Positions 10,401 to 19,897 of a DNA stretch of 21,582 bases are shown one piece after another. The stretch's first letter is position 1. Each line of letters starts with the position of its first letter. The stretch is from Acanthamoeba castellanii str. Neff. Lineage: Eukaryota; Discosea; Longamoebia; Acanthamoebidae. The DNA lies in assembly GCF_000313135.1 (NCBI RefSeq), contig NW_004457640.1, positions 234,948 to 256,529 on the forward strand, written 5' to 3'. The translations under genes and the position numbers were made by a program. The notes beneath the pieces were generated by a model. The model saw nothing but the letters and a program-made list of their open reading frames with translations, searched no databases and was not told the DNA's origin.

Positions 10401-13400
10401 CGGCGTCGGGCGTGTAGTACTTGAGGCGCGGCAACACCACCGTCTCGGCGCCCTTGCAGTAGATCCGGATCTCGTTCGACGGGGTGCGCACGATCACCGA
10501 CATCCTGATCCGTGTCGTGTGTCGCGTGTGTCGCGTGTGTAGGCGCGTGTGCGGAGATGAGCGAACGAACGCCTTTTCGTACGAAAAAGAGTGGACGCGC
10601 CGCTAGGGAGGTGATTCAATGGTCAAGGGGGTGGTGGCGGCACCTCTTGCGGTCGCTGTCGAACGGCAGCTCGGCCAGCACCTGAAAGGCGTGGTCTTGG
10701 CCGCGCATGCGCACGGTCAACCGATCACCCACGCGCTACGAAAAGCAAAGAGAAAGTGATGGAGAGGTGTGGGCGTGACGTCAAGAATGCTCACAACAGC
10801 CCTAGGGCTGAGGGCAGGAATGTGAGTGGAATGATATGGAATGCATGGCGTGCGTACGCTAGTCAGGGTGACTCCATACTGAGCGGCGGCCAGGACGAGG
10901 GCCTCGTCGTCGGGCGAGGACGCCTGGTAGGTGAGTAGGCCGCCACCAGCGTCCTGCGGGGCTGACTCCACGAAGGCCGAGTGGCACAGGGCCAACGCCA
11001 GCAGGAACTCCTCCACCTCGGCTTGGCCCAAGTCGTCCTCGAGCCGTGCTTCGTCCTACGCGCCGTGGTGTGTCGTGTGTGTCGTGTGTCGTGTGTCGTG
11101 TAGTAGAGCGTGTTCGTTCAGAGGGCCACAAGCAAGCGAGGACGGCGATTGGCCCAATGAATTGGGCGGGGATGAGATACCAACGAGAGTGGAGTGGTTG
11201 GAGGTGTGAGGCCGGGTACCTCTTCCAGGGGGAACGCGTCGTCTTCGTGCGCGTTGAGCGTCTCCCGGCTCTCTTCTTCTCCTCCTCCTTCTTCTTCTTT
11301 GCCACGGCTGCCGTCCGCCTGCCAAGCCTTGCCTTCCTCCTGCTTCTTCTTGGCGACGTGTTGCGACGACGGTCCCGAGGCGTCATACATGGTGCCCCGA
11401 ATCGAACACTTCTTGAGTACGAGCTTGTTCTCCGTCAGCGTGCCCGTCTTGTCGCTGAAGACGTAGTCCACCTACGCTCCACACCCCAGCGACGAATAGA
11501 ATGAATCAACAACGGTTAGCGGCGATCGCCGTTGGTTCAGGACATCGCATACCTGACCGAGGTCTTCGAGGAGAGAGGTGGTCTTGACGATGACCGGCTG
11601 GTCGGTCTCCGCGTCGTACAGGTCCAGGTCGTTGGCCAAAAAGTACGACTGCAGCGTGGTCATCGTTACGAAGAGATAAAGAGATAAAGAGACAAAGAGA
11701 CAAAGAGACAAATAAATAATAAAAAAAGGGTGAGCACCTGCAGGAGCTTGATGAACTCGATCGTGACGTAGAGCGAGATCGGCACGAAGGTGTTGAAGAG
11801 CACAAAGAGCGTCAGGAAATTCTTGGCGCCCATCTTGAAGTCGTCGCTGATGTCGTTGGGCATCATCAGGTACGGAATACGAGACCCAACATCCGCCTGT
11901 CAAAACGAGAGCAAAGCCAGCTCCTTAAGCAGAGCTGCGCAGAGGACACCCAGCGCACACGACACACACGACACACGACACACGACACACACACGACACA
12001 CACGACACACACGACACACTGCTGGTGCTGATACGACACACACATCAAGGCGGTCTCGGTATGTACCCGCCAGTAGACGCTGAGCACGGCAGTGATCAGG
12101 CAGAGCGTGAGGATGAATGCAACGAGGGCGATGAGCAGCTTGTTGGTGGTCCGCTCGACGTAGGAGAACTTGAGCGGGACGGGCTGCTGGTTGAGCACCA
12201 GCTTGGTGTCGCGACCCGTGTAGACCACTACGCCGATGATGAACGGCGTGTTCACCAGCCGCGCTCCCTACAATAAAATTGAATATGCTCAATATTGCAT
12301 TTTAAAAAAATCATTTGTTGAGCATAAATATATAAGACGTTAAAATGTTTTCAAAATAGGTTGTGGGCGGGAGTACCCGGGGGAGCAGCTGGGTCTCGTT
12401 GAGCGGGAATGGGAGATCGTCGTCGAGCGGCCGACCGAGCAGGCTCTTCCGTCTTACCCTGTTTACCGCGAGTGTCAGTCAACAGTCGGCCGAGAAGGCG
12501 TGTGGGCCGTTGGCAACGGTCATGGTACTTGGAGGTGAGGGTGTATTGGCGGGTGCGAGCGCTGCTGGCCTTGAGCGTGAATTTGCCGTTGAAGGAATCC
12601 AGGTGAATATTGGGCGCGTCGCATTCCACGACCGCCTCGATGTTGGCCAGCTCGGCTTCGGTCATGGTAGACGTGAACGCCAGCGCGCGCTTGATCTTCT
12701 TTGTCGTCTCCCTGCATTCAATACAACGCGCGATACGCAACACACACAACACACACAGGTGCGAGTGTGAGGGCAAAGCACACCAGGAAGCATGTGCGGC
12801 TGGTCCAGCTCGTCTGACTAGGCGGTGTACCCATCGAGGTCCGATGTTTCGATGAAGCACTGGTGGTCGGCCGCAGCCGACTTGATAAAGACGATGTCCG
12901 CGGGAAACTCTTCGCCGTCGTGAATCCTGATCAAGTCACCCACCACGATGTCCTGTAGAGGAAAATTTATAATATAAAATAATAATTATATTATAAATAG
13001 ATTAATAATAGCAGAGGTTACGGTCAGTTTCCCTCCTTGTTATTTATTTATTGGGGAACGATGGGGGAAGCTTACCTTGTACGCCACGTTGCGCCAGGTG
13101 AGGCTGCCCCGCACAAAATCGCGCTCGCTGACCACCGCCGTTCGGTTGTTGACTTCGTTGTCGGCCTTCCGTCGATTCTGAGAGAAAGACCCAACCCACG
13201 TTGCGCATTCGCGTGTGTTGGTAATGAATTGGCAACGTGCAACACTCAAGAGTGGAAGCTGATCAGGCAGTACCCAGTCGTCCCAGGCGTCTTTGATGGC
13301 CGTGACACAGAGCACGAAGAGCAGCGGCAAAATGCTGGTGAGCGGCGTGATGGGCGCCACTCCGGGAATCACTGATTCGCCACGCCACCCAATCATGCAC

Positions 13401-14036
13401 GTTAGGAACGCCTTCGCCAACCACATCACGAGGGACGACTGACTCGAGTGAGCCTCGCACTAAAAAGAAAATAGGCAGGAGAGCCCCGTACACTGGATGA
13501 TCATGACCAGCAGGAAGTAGCTGTTCGCCACGCGCCGGAACTGGGGAGTTGCAGGGGAGGAATGGGGCACGCGTGAGCACTCAGTGGGAACCAATCAAGC
13601 CAGCCGGCCTGATGACAGAGTGGTCGTGTGCGCGTGCGCGTGCGCGTGCGCGTGCGTGTGAGTGTGCGTGTGCGTGTGCGTGTGCGTGTACCTGCTCGTA
13701 GAGGTTCTTGAAGGGAAAATTCCACCAGGTGTACTTGGTGGTGCTGGTCATGTTGGTCGCGAAGCCGGCGGCGGCGTTGGCGGCCCGATCGTTCACGTGC
13801 ACGCACCGCGCTCCCTCGCCGCTGTCTCCCTCCTCACCTTCGTCATCGTCACCGTATTTGTAGAGCTCCTCCTCCTCCTCCTCCTCTCTGCCCACCACTT
13901 CGTCTCCGTCGCCTCCGCTGTCCTCCTCTTGCATGGTCAGGAGGCGGTGTGCGTCCTCCTCGCCTGTGATGCTGATGTCCCTTTCTATCTCCTTCCATTT
14001 GCCTCCCCTCACAAAGTCGGATGATGGTGGTTCCAT
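7480..14036 (-). CDS. P4-ATPase, phospholipid-translocating ATPase (flippase)
   Basis: There are 27 exons: 14036-13692, 13540-13492, 13371-13274, 13177-13076, 12952-12831, 12711-12529, 12458-12377, 12267-12067, 11896-11738, 11648-11553, 11471-11220, 11055-10858, 10735-10644, 10504-10314, 10222-10002, 9912-9736, 9609-9547, 9466-9398, 9312-9065, 8974-8914, 8784-8702, 8612-8534, 8425-8347, 8236-8137, 8075-7951, 7852-7768, 7660-7480; 3741 nt, 1246 aa. Motifs in order: the A-domain DGET at 238-241, the P4 hallmark PISL in TM4 at 433-436, the phosphorylated Asp486 in DKTGTLT, YCKGAE in the N domain, TGDK at 806-809 and GDGANDV at 918-924. The C-terminal helices include [12 protein letters not shown] and [14 protein letters not shown]4-ATPases flip phosphatidylserine or phosphatidylethanolamine to the cytosolic leaflet, usually with a CDC50 partner. 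The N terminus is strongly acidic with a poly-Glu run. A charged insert lies at about 512-563. An in-frame upstream ATG at 14096 is possible. Intron 22 is GC-AG. Confidence 0.93.
8855..8907. repeat. (CACACG)n microsatellite in a flippase intron
   Basis: Six or so CACACG hexamers follow CACATG units inside the intron at 8785-8913. The tract ends 5 bp from the GTAAGG donor on the minus strand. Confidence 0.9.
11673..11712. repeat. Five tandem copies of an octamer GAGAYAAA
   Basis: Two GAGATAAA copies are followed by three GAGACAAA copies in perfect register. They lie in the flippase intron at 11649-11737, just after the exon ending at 11648. This unit differs from the CGTGT/ACACG tracts of other introns. 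Confidence 0.92.
11955..12019. repeat. (ACACGAC)n microsatellite in a flippase intron
   Basis: An irregular array of CGACAC and CACACGACAC units fills the middle of the intron at 11897-12066. Confidence 0.88.
13625..13690. repeat. (GTGCGC)n/(GTGTGC)n microsatellite in flippase intron 1
   Basis: GTGCGC hexamers grade into GTGTGC hexamers. The tract lies in the intron at 13541-13691 and abuts the GTACAC donor on the minus strand. Confidence 0.9.
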
Positions 14037-14292
14037 TTTTGTTGTGTTTGCCAAGATCTCTCTACCGATTGATCTGTGATCAATCGCAACGTGCAAATTG
14101 TTTCGAAGTTGAAATCAAAGACACTCGGACAGGTCACTGGTGCTGCAGCTTGCGTCGCATTTGTTGAGCGTTGATGAAGAGGAAGCCGCTCTTTCTCTGT
14201 ACGTCGGGAATTTCAAAGGCGCATTGTGTTCTCTATTTCTTTTTAAAACAACAAAAGAAATGATAAAAATATAATCATTCGAGCCAAAAAGA
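14037..14292. promoter_or_regulatory. Divergent promoter region between flippase and ALG6
   Basis: The two start codons face away from each other across 256 bp. The interval therefore holds both 5' leaders and a shared promoter. A perfect 9-bp inverted repeat with a 3-nt spacer lies at 14066-14086. An AT-rich patch (AAATATAATC-like) lies at about 14260-14275, some 20-30 bp upstream of the ALG6 ATG. Transcription start sites cannot be placed from sequence. Confidence 0.5.
14066..14086. promoter_or_regulatory. Perfect 9-bp inverted repeat, candidate factor-binding site
   Basis: CGATTGATC, then TGT, then GATCAATCG: both arms match at every position. It lies 30 bp upstream of the flippase ATG and 207 bp upstream of the ALG6 ATG. 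The form suits a dimeric DNA-binding protein or a small hairpin in the flippase leader. Confidence 0.45.
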
Positions 14293-14821
14293 ATGAACAG
14301 GAAGGATAAGAAGAAGGGGGCGGGCAGTTCGCACCTGGCCTCCAGTGGCAGTGCCCAGCCGACCAGAAAAGCTTCCGCATCTTCGTTCTCCCCATCTCTC
14401 ACATCTGCCGCCACGTCCATCTCCACATCGGCGTCTGCCGTGCCCACGCTCGCCACCAAGCTCGCCCGCGCCAAGGGCGGCCAGGCCGCCACCGACCGAT
14501 CGCGCACCGGCCTCGCCCAGCACTCCTCCTCGCTGCTGCCAGCCGCATCATCTTCCGCTACACCCACGTCACCGCGGGCCAGTGCTGACGGCGACGACGA
14601 TGTGGGCCACCTGGAGGCGCTCTACGGGTTCATGCAACCGCGCCGGGGCGTGACACTGCTGGCGACCCTCTGCTTCCTGGTCCTCGTGCGCTACCTGGTC
14701 TCGCTGCACCCGCACTCTGGCGAGGGCAAGCCGCCCATGTACGGCGACTACGAAGCGCAGCGGCACTGGATGGAGGTACATCAACTGGCTATCATTGCAT
14801 GTGCGACGGTGTGTGTGTGTC

Positions 14822-14865
<44 letters not shown>

Positions 14866-17214
14866 GATCGTCAAAGACATTCATGGTTGGTGGTCCTAGG
14901 TGACGATCAACCTGCCCGTCACGGACTGGTATCGGAACACCACGCATAACGACCTCCTCTACTGGGGCCTCGACTACCCTCCCCTTACGGCCTACCACTC
15001 CTGGCTCATGGGACACATGTGCGGAAATACCCTTCTCATCATCTACTTCTCTAGCGTGTGCGGTGCGCACTCATCGTGTCGTGTCGTGTCGTGTCGTGTC
15101 GTGTGTCGTGTCGTGTAGCGGCAAATGGCTCGAGCCAGAGTCGATGGCGCTTTTTACGTCGCGCGGCTACGAATCGGTGACGAGCAAGCTCTTCATGCGA
15201 GGAACGGTCATCGCTGCCGATCTCGCCGTCTTCCTTCCGGCCGTCTACGCCTTCGTGAACACCTACTACGCCTCCCTCTCCTGGAGCAAGCGGGTACCTC
15301 CTGGCAATACACTCTTTATTTCAGTGTTGTGTTGTATGTTGAACATAAAGATATAACTATGTATATGCGCATGTGTGGTTTGCGTGCAGATGAGCGCATT
15401 CTTCCTCATAAGCCTGCAGCCTGCCCTCCTGCTTATCGATCACGGCCACTTCCAGTACGCACAGGCCATGCGTTTGCTACAATTGGAATGGTTGCTTATT
15501 CAGTCCGTGTGGTGTACACTTTTTCTCGCTCGGCAGGTACAACGGCACCAGCCTCGGGCTCGTGCTTTGGGCCGTCGTTTTCATTCTTCGGGGCCGAGAC
15601 ATCGTGCGTTGACCCTTCTTTATTCTTCACACTTTATGCAGTTTGACGCCGTAGCGTACAGCGAATACCCACATGCTCTCTCTCTCTCTCTCTCTCTATA
15701 AACCATGTATGTACATATGTAGCTGGGCACGGTGTTCTTTTGTCTGGCGCTCAACTACAAGCAGATGAGCCTCTACTACGCGCCCGCCTTCTTCAGCTAC
15801 CTCCTGGCCAAGTGCTATCGCACCAAGTCGTACGTTGGCCCTAGATCCGCTCACGATGACACTCGACACACGCCACGCACTCACAAACCCGTTGTTCCGC
15901 TTTCTTGCAGGCCGCTCGCCGAGGTGAGCAAGCTGGCGATCGCTGTGGTCGGCACCTTCGCACTATGCTGGGCCCCATTCCTCCTCAATGCCACCGACGC
16001 CTACCACGGTACTTACAAGAAGAATGACTTTTCCCCTTCTTTTTTCTTCATTTCTCTTTAGTAGCGTGCCTCATCGCGCGTGTTGTGGCCACCCAGTGCT
16101 CGAGCGGCTGTTTCCCGTCGGTCGGGGCCTGTACGAGGACAAGGTGGCCAATTTCTGGTGCACCGTTTCTCCAGTCTTCAAACTGCGCCAGCTCTTCGCG
16201 ACCGCCGACGTGCTCAAGATCTGGTGCGCATAAGTCGTGTGACGAGGGGCGTGTGTCGTGTCATGTGTCGTGTGGCTGGCATGTTGTTTTACTTACTGAT
16301 TTCGTAATCAGCGCCGGGACGACACTCGTGGCGTTCCTTGGCAGCGGGCTGCACCTGATGCGAGGCCCCACGCCGCGCAACTTCCTCCTGTCGCTCTTCA
16401 TCACGTCCCTCTCCTTCTTTCTCTTCTCCTACCACGTGCACGAAAAGTACTCCTGCCCGCCTTCCCTCGAGCCTTGGCTGGGCCATTAAGTGTGTGTGTG
16501 GTGTGGTGTGGTGGTGTGTGTGGTGTCAGGTCCATTTTGATTCCACTGCTTCCCCTCACGTGCCTGCTCCTCGAGTCTCCCCACCTCGTCTCCTGGTTCA
16601 ACATCATCGCCGCCTTTAGGTACGCTTCACTTTACTCCCTCCTCGCGCCTTCTCTTTCCTTTCTTTTCTTTTGGTTGCAATGCAATGCAATGAAAAGATT
16701 GGAAGAATGTAATGTTTGATAACGCGCCTGTGCTGTGCAGCATGTACCCGCTCCTGGCCAAGGACGGGCTGGTGGTGGCCTACGTCGCGGTCCTCTACTT
16801 TGCGTGGCTGCCCCTTGCCATTCAGCTGCCCCCGCGCCCTACCAGCCTCGCCTCCTCCCTCTTCACGGTACCTTCCCCCACTGACACGACACGACACGAC
16901 CAACGACACGGCACACGGCATGACCAACGACACGACACACGGCACGTCTGATCTGCTCAACTGGCCAGGCGTCGATGGCGGGCCTGGCGACCATTCACGT
17001 CGTGCGCGCGATCGTGGCGGCGCCGGAGAGGTACCCGGATGCGTTCGATCTGCTGATAGCCGCGTTCGGCTGCGCGCACTTCCTGGCCGCCCTCGGGCTG
17101 GCCTACCGGGCGCAGTGCTTTGCCGAACCCGTTCTCGCCGCGACCGCCGGGTCCACCACGGTGTCCGCCGGTCACAAGTCGCGCACCAGTGACGACGCCA
17201 AGAAGCGGAAGTGA
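14293..17214 (+). CDS. ALG6: ALG6, dolichyl-P-Glc:Man9GlcNAc2-PP-dolichol alpha-1,3-glucosyltransferase
   Basis: Twelve exons: 14293-14775, 14900-15018, 15119-15293, 15390-15454, 15537-15603, 15723-15829, 15911-16008, 16097-16223, 16312-16446, 16530-16619, 16741-16867, 16969-17214; 1839 nt, 612 aa. Family signatures are [13 protein letters not shown] with the conserved Asp152 in the first luminal loop, [55 protein letters not shown] and [19 protein letters not shown]. The ALG6/ALG8 family adds glucose to the lipid-linked oligosaccharide on the luminal face of the ER. The wording of the motifs is closer to ALG6 than ALG8. A Ser/Thr/Ala-rich N-terminal extension of about 110 residues precedes TM1, so the protein is longer than the roughly 510 aa of human ALG6. 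The C terminus ends KKRK, a KKXX retrieval signal. Every junction keeps phase. Confidence 0.95.
14809..14873. repeat. (GT)n-(GCGT)n microsatellite in ALG6 intron 1
   Basis: A GT run interrupted by CGTGTGT passes into at least seven perfect GCGT tetramers. It lies within the intron at 14776-14899. Confidence 0.9.
15075..15117. repeat. (CGTGT)n pentamer array at the 3' end of ALG6 intron 2
   Basis: Eight CGTGT units, one with an extra GT, run straight into the TAG acceptor at 15116-15118. They take the place of a normal polypyrimidine tract. Confidence 0.92.
15676..15697. repeat. (CT)11 microsatellite in ALG6 intron 5
   Basis: Eleven uninterrupted CT dinucleotides, 25 bp upstream of the TAG acceptor of the intron at 15604-15722. 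Confidence 0.92.
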
Positions 17215-17338
17215 GGAAGTGCTCCTGGCTCCCTTGGCTGATCGAGCAGCCCACCGCCGTGCTATCTTTTACAAAAGCAAAAAGGCAATATTCAGAGAAT
17301 AGCTAACCCATTTTTATTAGTCTGGCCAAAGCAGGAGG

Positions 17339-18935
17339 ATGGAGCAGTTGCCAAGTGAGTTGTGGGACCATGTCCTCTCCTACCTCTCCTTGCCCCCTGT
17401 ACTACTACCACTACCACTACTGCCATCACAAGTCCTCCTACCACAGCGCACCTTTTTACGATATCTCTGCTTGTTGGGGGGGGGGGTAACCAGGACGTGG
17501 TGAACGCGTTGCTGGTGTGCCAGGACTTCCGTGCCTTGATCCAATCCAACCCTCTCCTCGTTGAGGCACCGCCCCCTACTTGTCAATAAATAACAAAAAA
17601 CAAGCAACAAATAAAAAATAGAACGAAATAAATAATGGTTAACTATTTTTGTGCAGGTGCTGGCGCTGCCGCGGTTCGATGAGATCGACAGCAGGCAGGT
17701 GGTCCTTGGCGAGGACGGGCGGCGCGCGCGCTGCATTTACACCACCGACAGATTCCCGTCGTACCAATTCAACACGGCCTTTGTGCGCACTCGGCCAACC
17801 ACACCGGGCCGCCCGCCACTGGCCGTGGTCCACTTCCTCGTCGACTTTGTGCCCAGTAACGTTCACTCCCTTGGCCACTGCTCACAAACCCAACCAACCC
17901 CATATGATCTCACACACGCACACGCACACGCACCCGCACGCGCCACACCACACGCCACCGCCACACGACACGCGTGACAGGTACGTACTTCTGCGTGTCG
18001 GTGGCGACACCCTTGCCGAAGCCGCAACCGGCCGGCGAGATTCCGGCGCCGCCTCCGCCGCCGCCGGGGCTCATTAATCACTTCATGTGGTCCCTCATGC
18101 ACGCGCCCGGGTCCAGGAAGCACTACTTCATCTCGAGCCACTACAGCGACGGCGACATCCACTCCTACGGCAACCACGCACCCTACCTGTACAACCCCAC
18201 CTGCCCATTTAGCTCGACCATTGGCCGTGCGTGAACAAGTGTCGTCGTGTGTCGTCGTGTGTCATGCTGTGTGTCGTGTTGTGTGTTGTCCTCGAGTAGG
18301 CCGGAGGATCAGGTGATGGCGCGGTTCGGGAAGGGCGACGTGATCAGCGTGCAGACGGGGCTGCGCGACATGAGGACCGCCTCCTCGCTTTCCCCCGGCT
18401 GGGACAAGTAACTTCCCTCGCGCCTCCTCCCCATCCCCACTTGGTCGCGTTTTGTTGATAAGCTCTCGATTCGTCGTGCGTGTGTCGTGCGTGCGCGTGC
18501 GCTTGTGCGTGCCGTGTCGTTGGTCGTGTTGTGCGTCGTGCGTCGTGCGTGCGTGCAGAGTGGTGGACGTCAGCGCCGTGAGTCCAAATCCTGCACCGGG
18601 AGAAGAGAGAAAGAGGCACGAGGTGCATCCGTACGTGATCTTCTTCAAGAACTTCCAAATGGTCCACCGCCCGCTGGTATGGACTGCTGCAGCCCCCCAC
18701 CACACTCGCGCGTGGCTGGCCGCCGTTGTTGATGCTGGATTGCGGGGGGGGGGGCGTGGTGCACGCGCAGGTGTTCCCGCACCTGGCTGAGTCGGAGTGG
18801 CCGCTGCGCGTAGGCACCTTCTTCACTCAGGTTGAGCAGACCGTGTGCATCGTGGCGCCGCCCGAGGGCCAGCGCTTCCGCCCCCTCCCGCCTGATGCAT
18901 TCCTGCCAGCACCTGCTGCCCCTCCCGCCCTCTAG
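17339..18935 (+). CDS. F-box protein with an unrecognised C-terminal region
   Basis: Exons 17339-17398, 17494-17559, 17657-17855, 17981-18230, 18300-18407, 18559-18676 and 18771-18935; 966 nt, 321 aa. Residues 1-42 form an F-box (LPSELWDHVLSYL, then VVNALLVCQDFRALIQSNPLL), which in this family binds SKP1 in an SCF ubiquitin ligase. The remainder should be the substrate-binding part, but it has no repeats I can name (no LRR, kelch or WD40). It contains YTTDRFPSYQFNTAF, a poly-Pro linker (PAPPPPPPG), HYFISSHYSDGDIHSYGNH, a segment PYVIFFKNFQMVHRP, and a Pro-rich end. The junctions A/GT ACG and GC/G CCG fix phase at exons 3-5. The donor after exon 2 is uncertain: GTTGAG at 17560 is used here, while a GC donor six bases on would add Val-Glu. 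Two introns carry G11 tracts next to the acceptor. Confidence 0.75.
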
Positions 18936-19455
18936 CAGCGGTGGGGGGGCTGCAGCTGATGACCCAAACATCTTCATTTGTACCAAACAAAGAGTGGATG
19001 TTTCTCAGGCGCAGCATGAAGTTGTCCTGCAGCGCGCCTGCGCATGGGAAACAATGGGTCAGCCCAACCAAACCATGACACAACATCACAGCACAGTACA
19101 ACATTGTTGACCACACCTGGTCAGAATGCAGGCAGTTGAATGTGTGCCTCCTGTGCAGAGACACATCCCAAAAGGAGAGTGTGCATTGGCCACAAATAGG
19201 TAAATTCTCTGGAGAAACAGTCATGAGCTTGAAGTGAAAGCTGGGGAATCATTTTTCTGAAAATGTACAGAAGTGGAGGATGGTATTGAAGAAGAAATGA
19301 CAAAGGCAGAATCCCTTTTTATGTACAGATTTACCGCGTCGGATTGCAATTTCGCCGAAATATGTGTATTTTTAAGGTCTTTTCTTGCATTTTCTACACA
19401 TTTACCGTTCACATTTCTCAGATTATGTGCACTGAACTGTCCAAAGTGTACTTAT

Positions 19456-19560
19456 GACACCAATCTGTTTCTGGAGGGTGTGCAGATGCTGGTGTTACAG
19501 CCCTGACAATCTGTATGTGCTGCCAGATTGTTAGTGAAAAAGAGTCACTGACCCTTTTTT
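19456..19560 (+). ncRNA. Candidate structured RNA: three hairpins followed by T6
   Basis: Hairpin 1 pairs ACACCA (19457-19462) with TGGTGT (19490-19495) and ATCTG (19463-19467) with CAGAT (19483-19487), leaving only a GC bulge. Hairpin 2 pairs ACAATCTG (19506-19513) with CAGATTGT (19524-19531) around a 10-nt loop. Hairpin 3 pairs AGTGA (19533-19537) with TCACT (19545-19549). A CCC-T6 tract follows at 19552-19560. The CAATCTG/CAGATTG arms of hairpins 1 and 2 could also pair with each other. I do not recognise U1, U2, U4, U5, U6, SRP or RNase P RNA here, and no A/B box was found. Existence as a transcript is inference. Confidence 0.25.
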
Positions 19561-19749
19561 GTGAATGCCTGGTATCAGTTTTACATTTTGTCTTTTACAG
19601 CAGCCCCCATCATGTTTATAGTTTTTTTATGAATTGAAGATGGAAAGGTGAAAGCTGTCTAGCCTCATTACCACAACTACCCTGTACTACTACTACCTGG
19701 TCAGAAAGACACATGGAAACATGGTGCCTTTATTTTCCTTTCAACCAGC

Positions 19750-19757
19750 AAAAAAAA
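19750..19757 (-). terminator. Pol III oligo-T terminator of tRNA-Pro
   Basis: Eight consecutive T on the minus strand begin 7 nt past the tRNA-Pro 3' end. This is the standard RNA polymerase III stop. Confidence 0.85.
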
Positions 19758-19763
19758 GTTTTG

Positions 19764-19833
19764 GGCGCCGCCCGGAATCGAACCGGGGCCTCTCGCACCC
19801 TAAGCGAGAATTTTACCACTTAACTACGGCGCC
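19764..19833 (-). tRNA. tRNA-Pro (anticodon AGG)
   Basis: This is a 70-nt cloverleaf with no intron. The acceptor stem GGCGCCG/CGGCGCC is fully paired. The anticodon arm is CTCGC-TTAGGGT-GCGAG, giving anticodon AGG (A34 presumably edited to inosine) with G37 as expected for Pro. The anticodon arm and its flanks are the same as in animal tRNA-Pro(AGG), as I recall it. The variable loop is AGGC. The T arm is CCCGG-TTCGATT-CCGGG. The A box TAGTTAAGTGG and B box GGTTCGATTCC match the Pol III consensus. CCA is not encoded. Confidence 0.95.
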
Positions 19834-19883
19834 TAGTAGCTAGTTATCAACAAACCACCTCTCCATTCCGTGTCAAGGCATGC

Positions 19884-19897
19884 GAAGGTGCACCTTC
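19884..19897. promoter_or_regulatory. 14-bp perfect palindrome between divergent tRNA genes
   Basis: GAAGGTGCACCTTC is its own reverse complement. It lies between the 5' ends of tRNA-Pro (51 bp away) and tRNA-Ser (91 bp away). A repeated TGGCCAAG octamer follows within 30 bp. A binding role is speculative. Confidence 0.25.

Larger units (their letters stand above)
18936..19763. other. AT-richer gene-poor stretch between F-box gene and tRNA-Pro
   Basis: About 830 bp without a gene I can support. Base use is visibly less GC-rich than in neighbouring exons, and T/A runs are common. Open frames exist on both strands (the longest are - 18823-19224 and + 19273-19506) but show no family resemblance. 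A TTTTACAG-like acceptor motif occurs near 19593-19600. The right half contains a cluster of hairpins ending in T6 (listed separately). The first part is probably F-box 3' UTR. Confidence 0.4.

Noticed and set aside
15641..15696. Extra ALG6 exon after the CAG acceptor near 15640
   Set aside because: Joining exon 5 (ending GRDI) directly to [14 protein letters not shown] at 15723 restores the family sequence exactly, so an inserted exon is not needed.
18823..19224. Minus-strand open frame with a CGQC...HRRH...C pattern
   Set aside because: It overlaps the last F-box exon in antisense, spacing does not fit a standard C2H2 finger and there is no further domain. Kept only as part of the island finding.
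18952..19262. C/D-box snoRNA suggested by TGATGA near 18956 and CTGA near 19257
   Set aside because: The boxes are about 300 nt apart, the base before TGATGA is C rather than a purine, and no terminal stem brings them together.
19273..19506. 77-aa plus-strand open frame
   Set aside because: No family resemblance, AT-rich random-like composition, and it overlaps the hairpin cluster.
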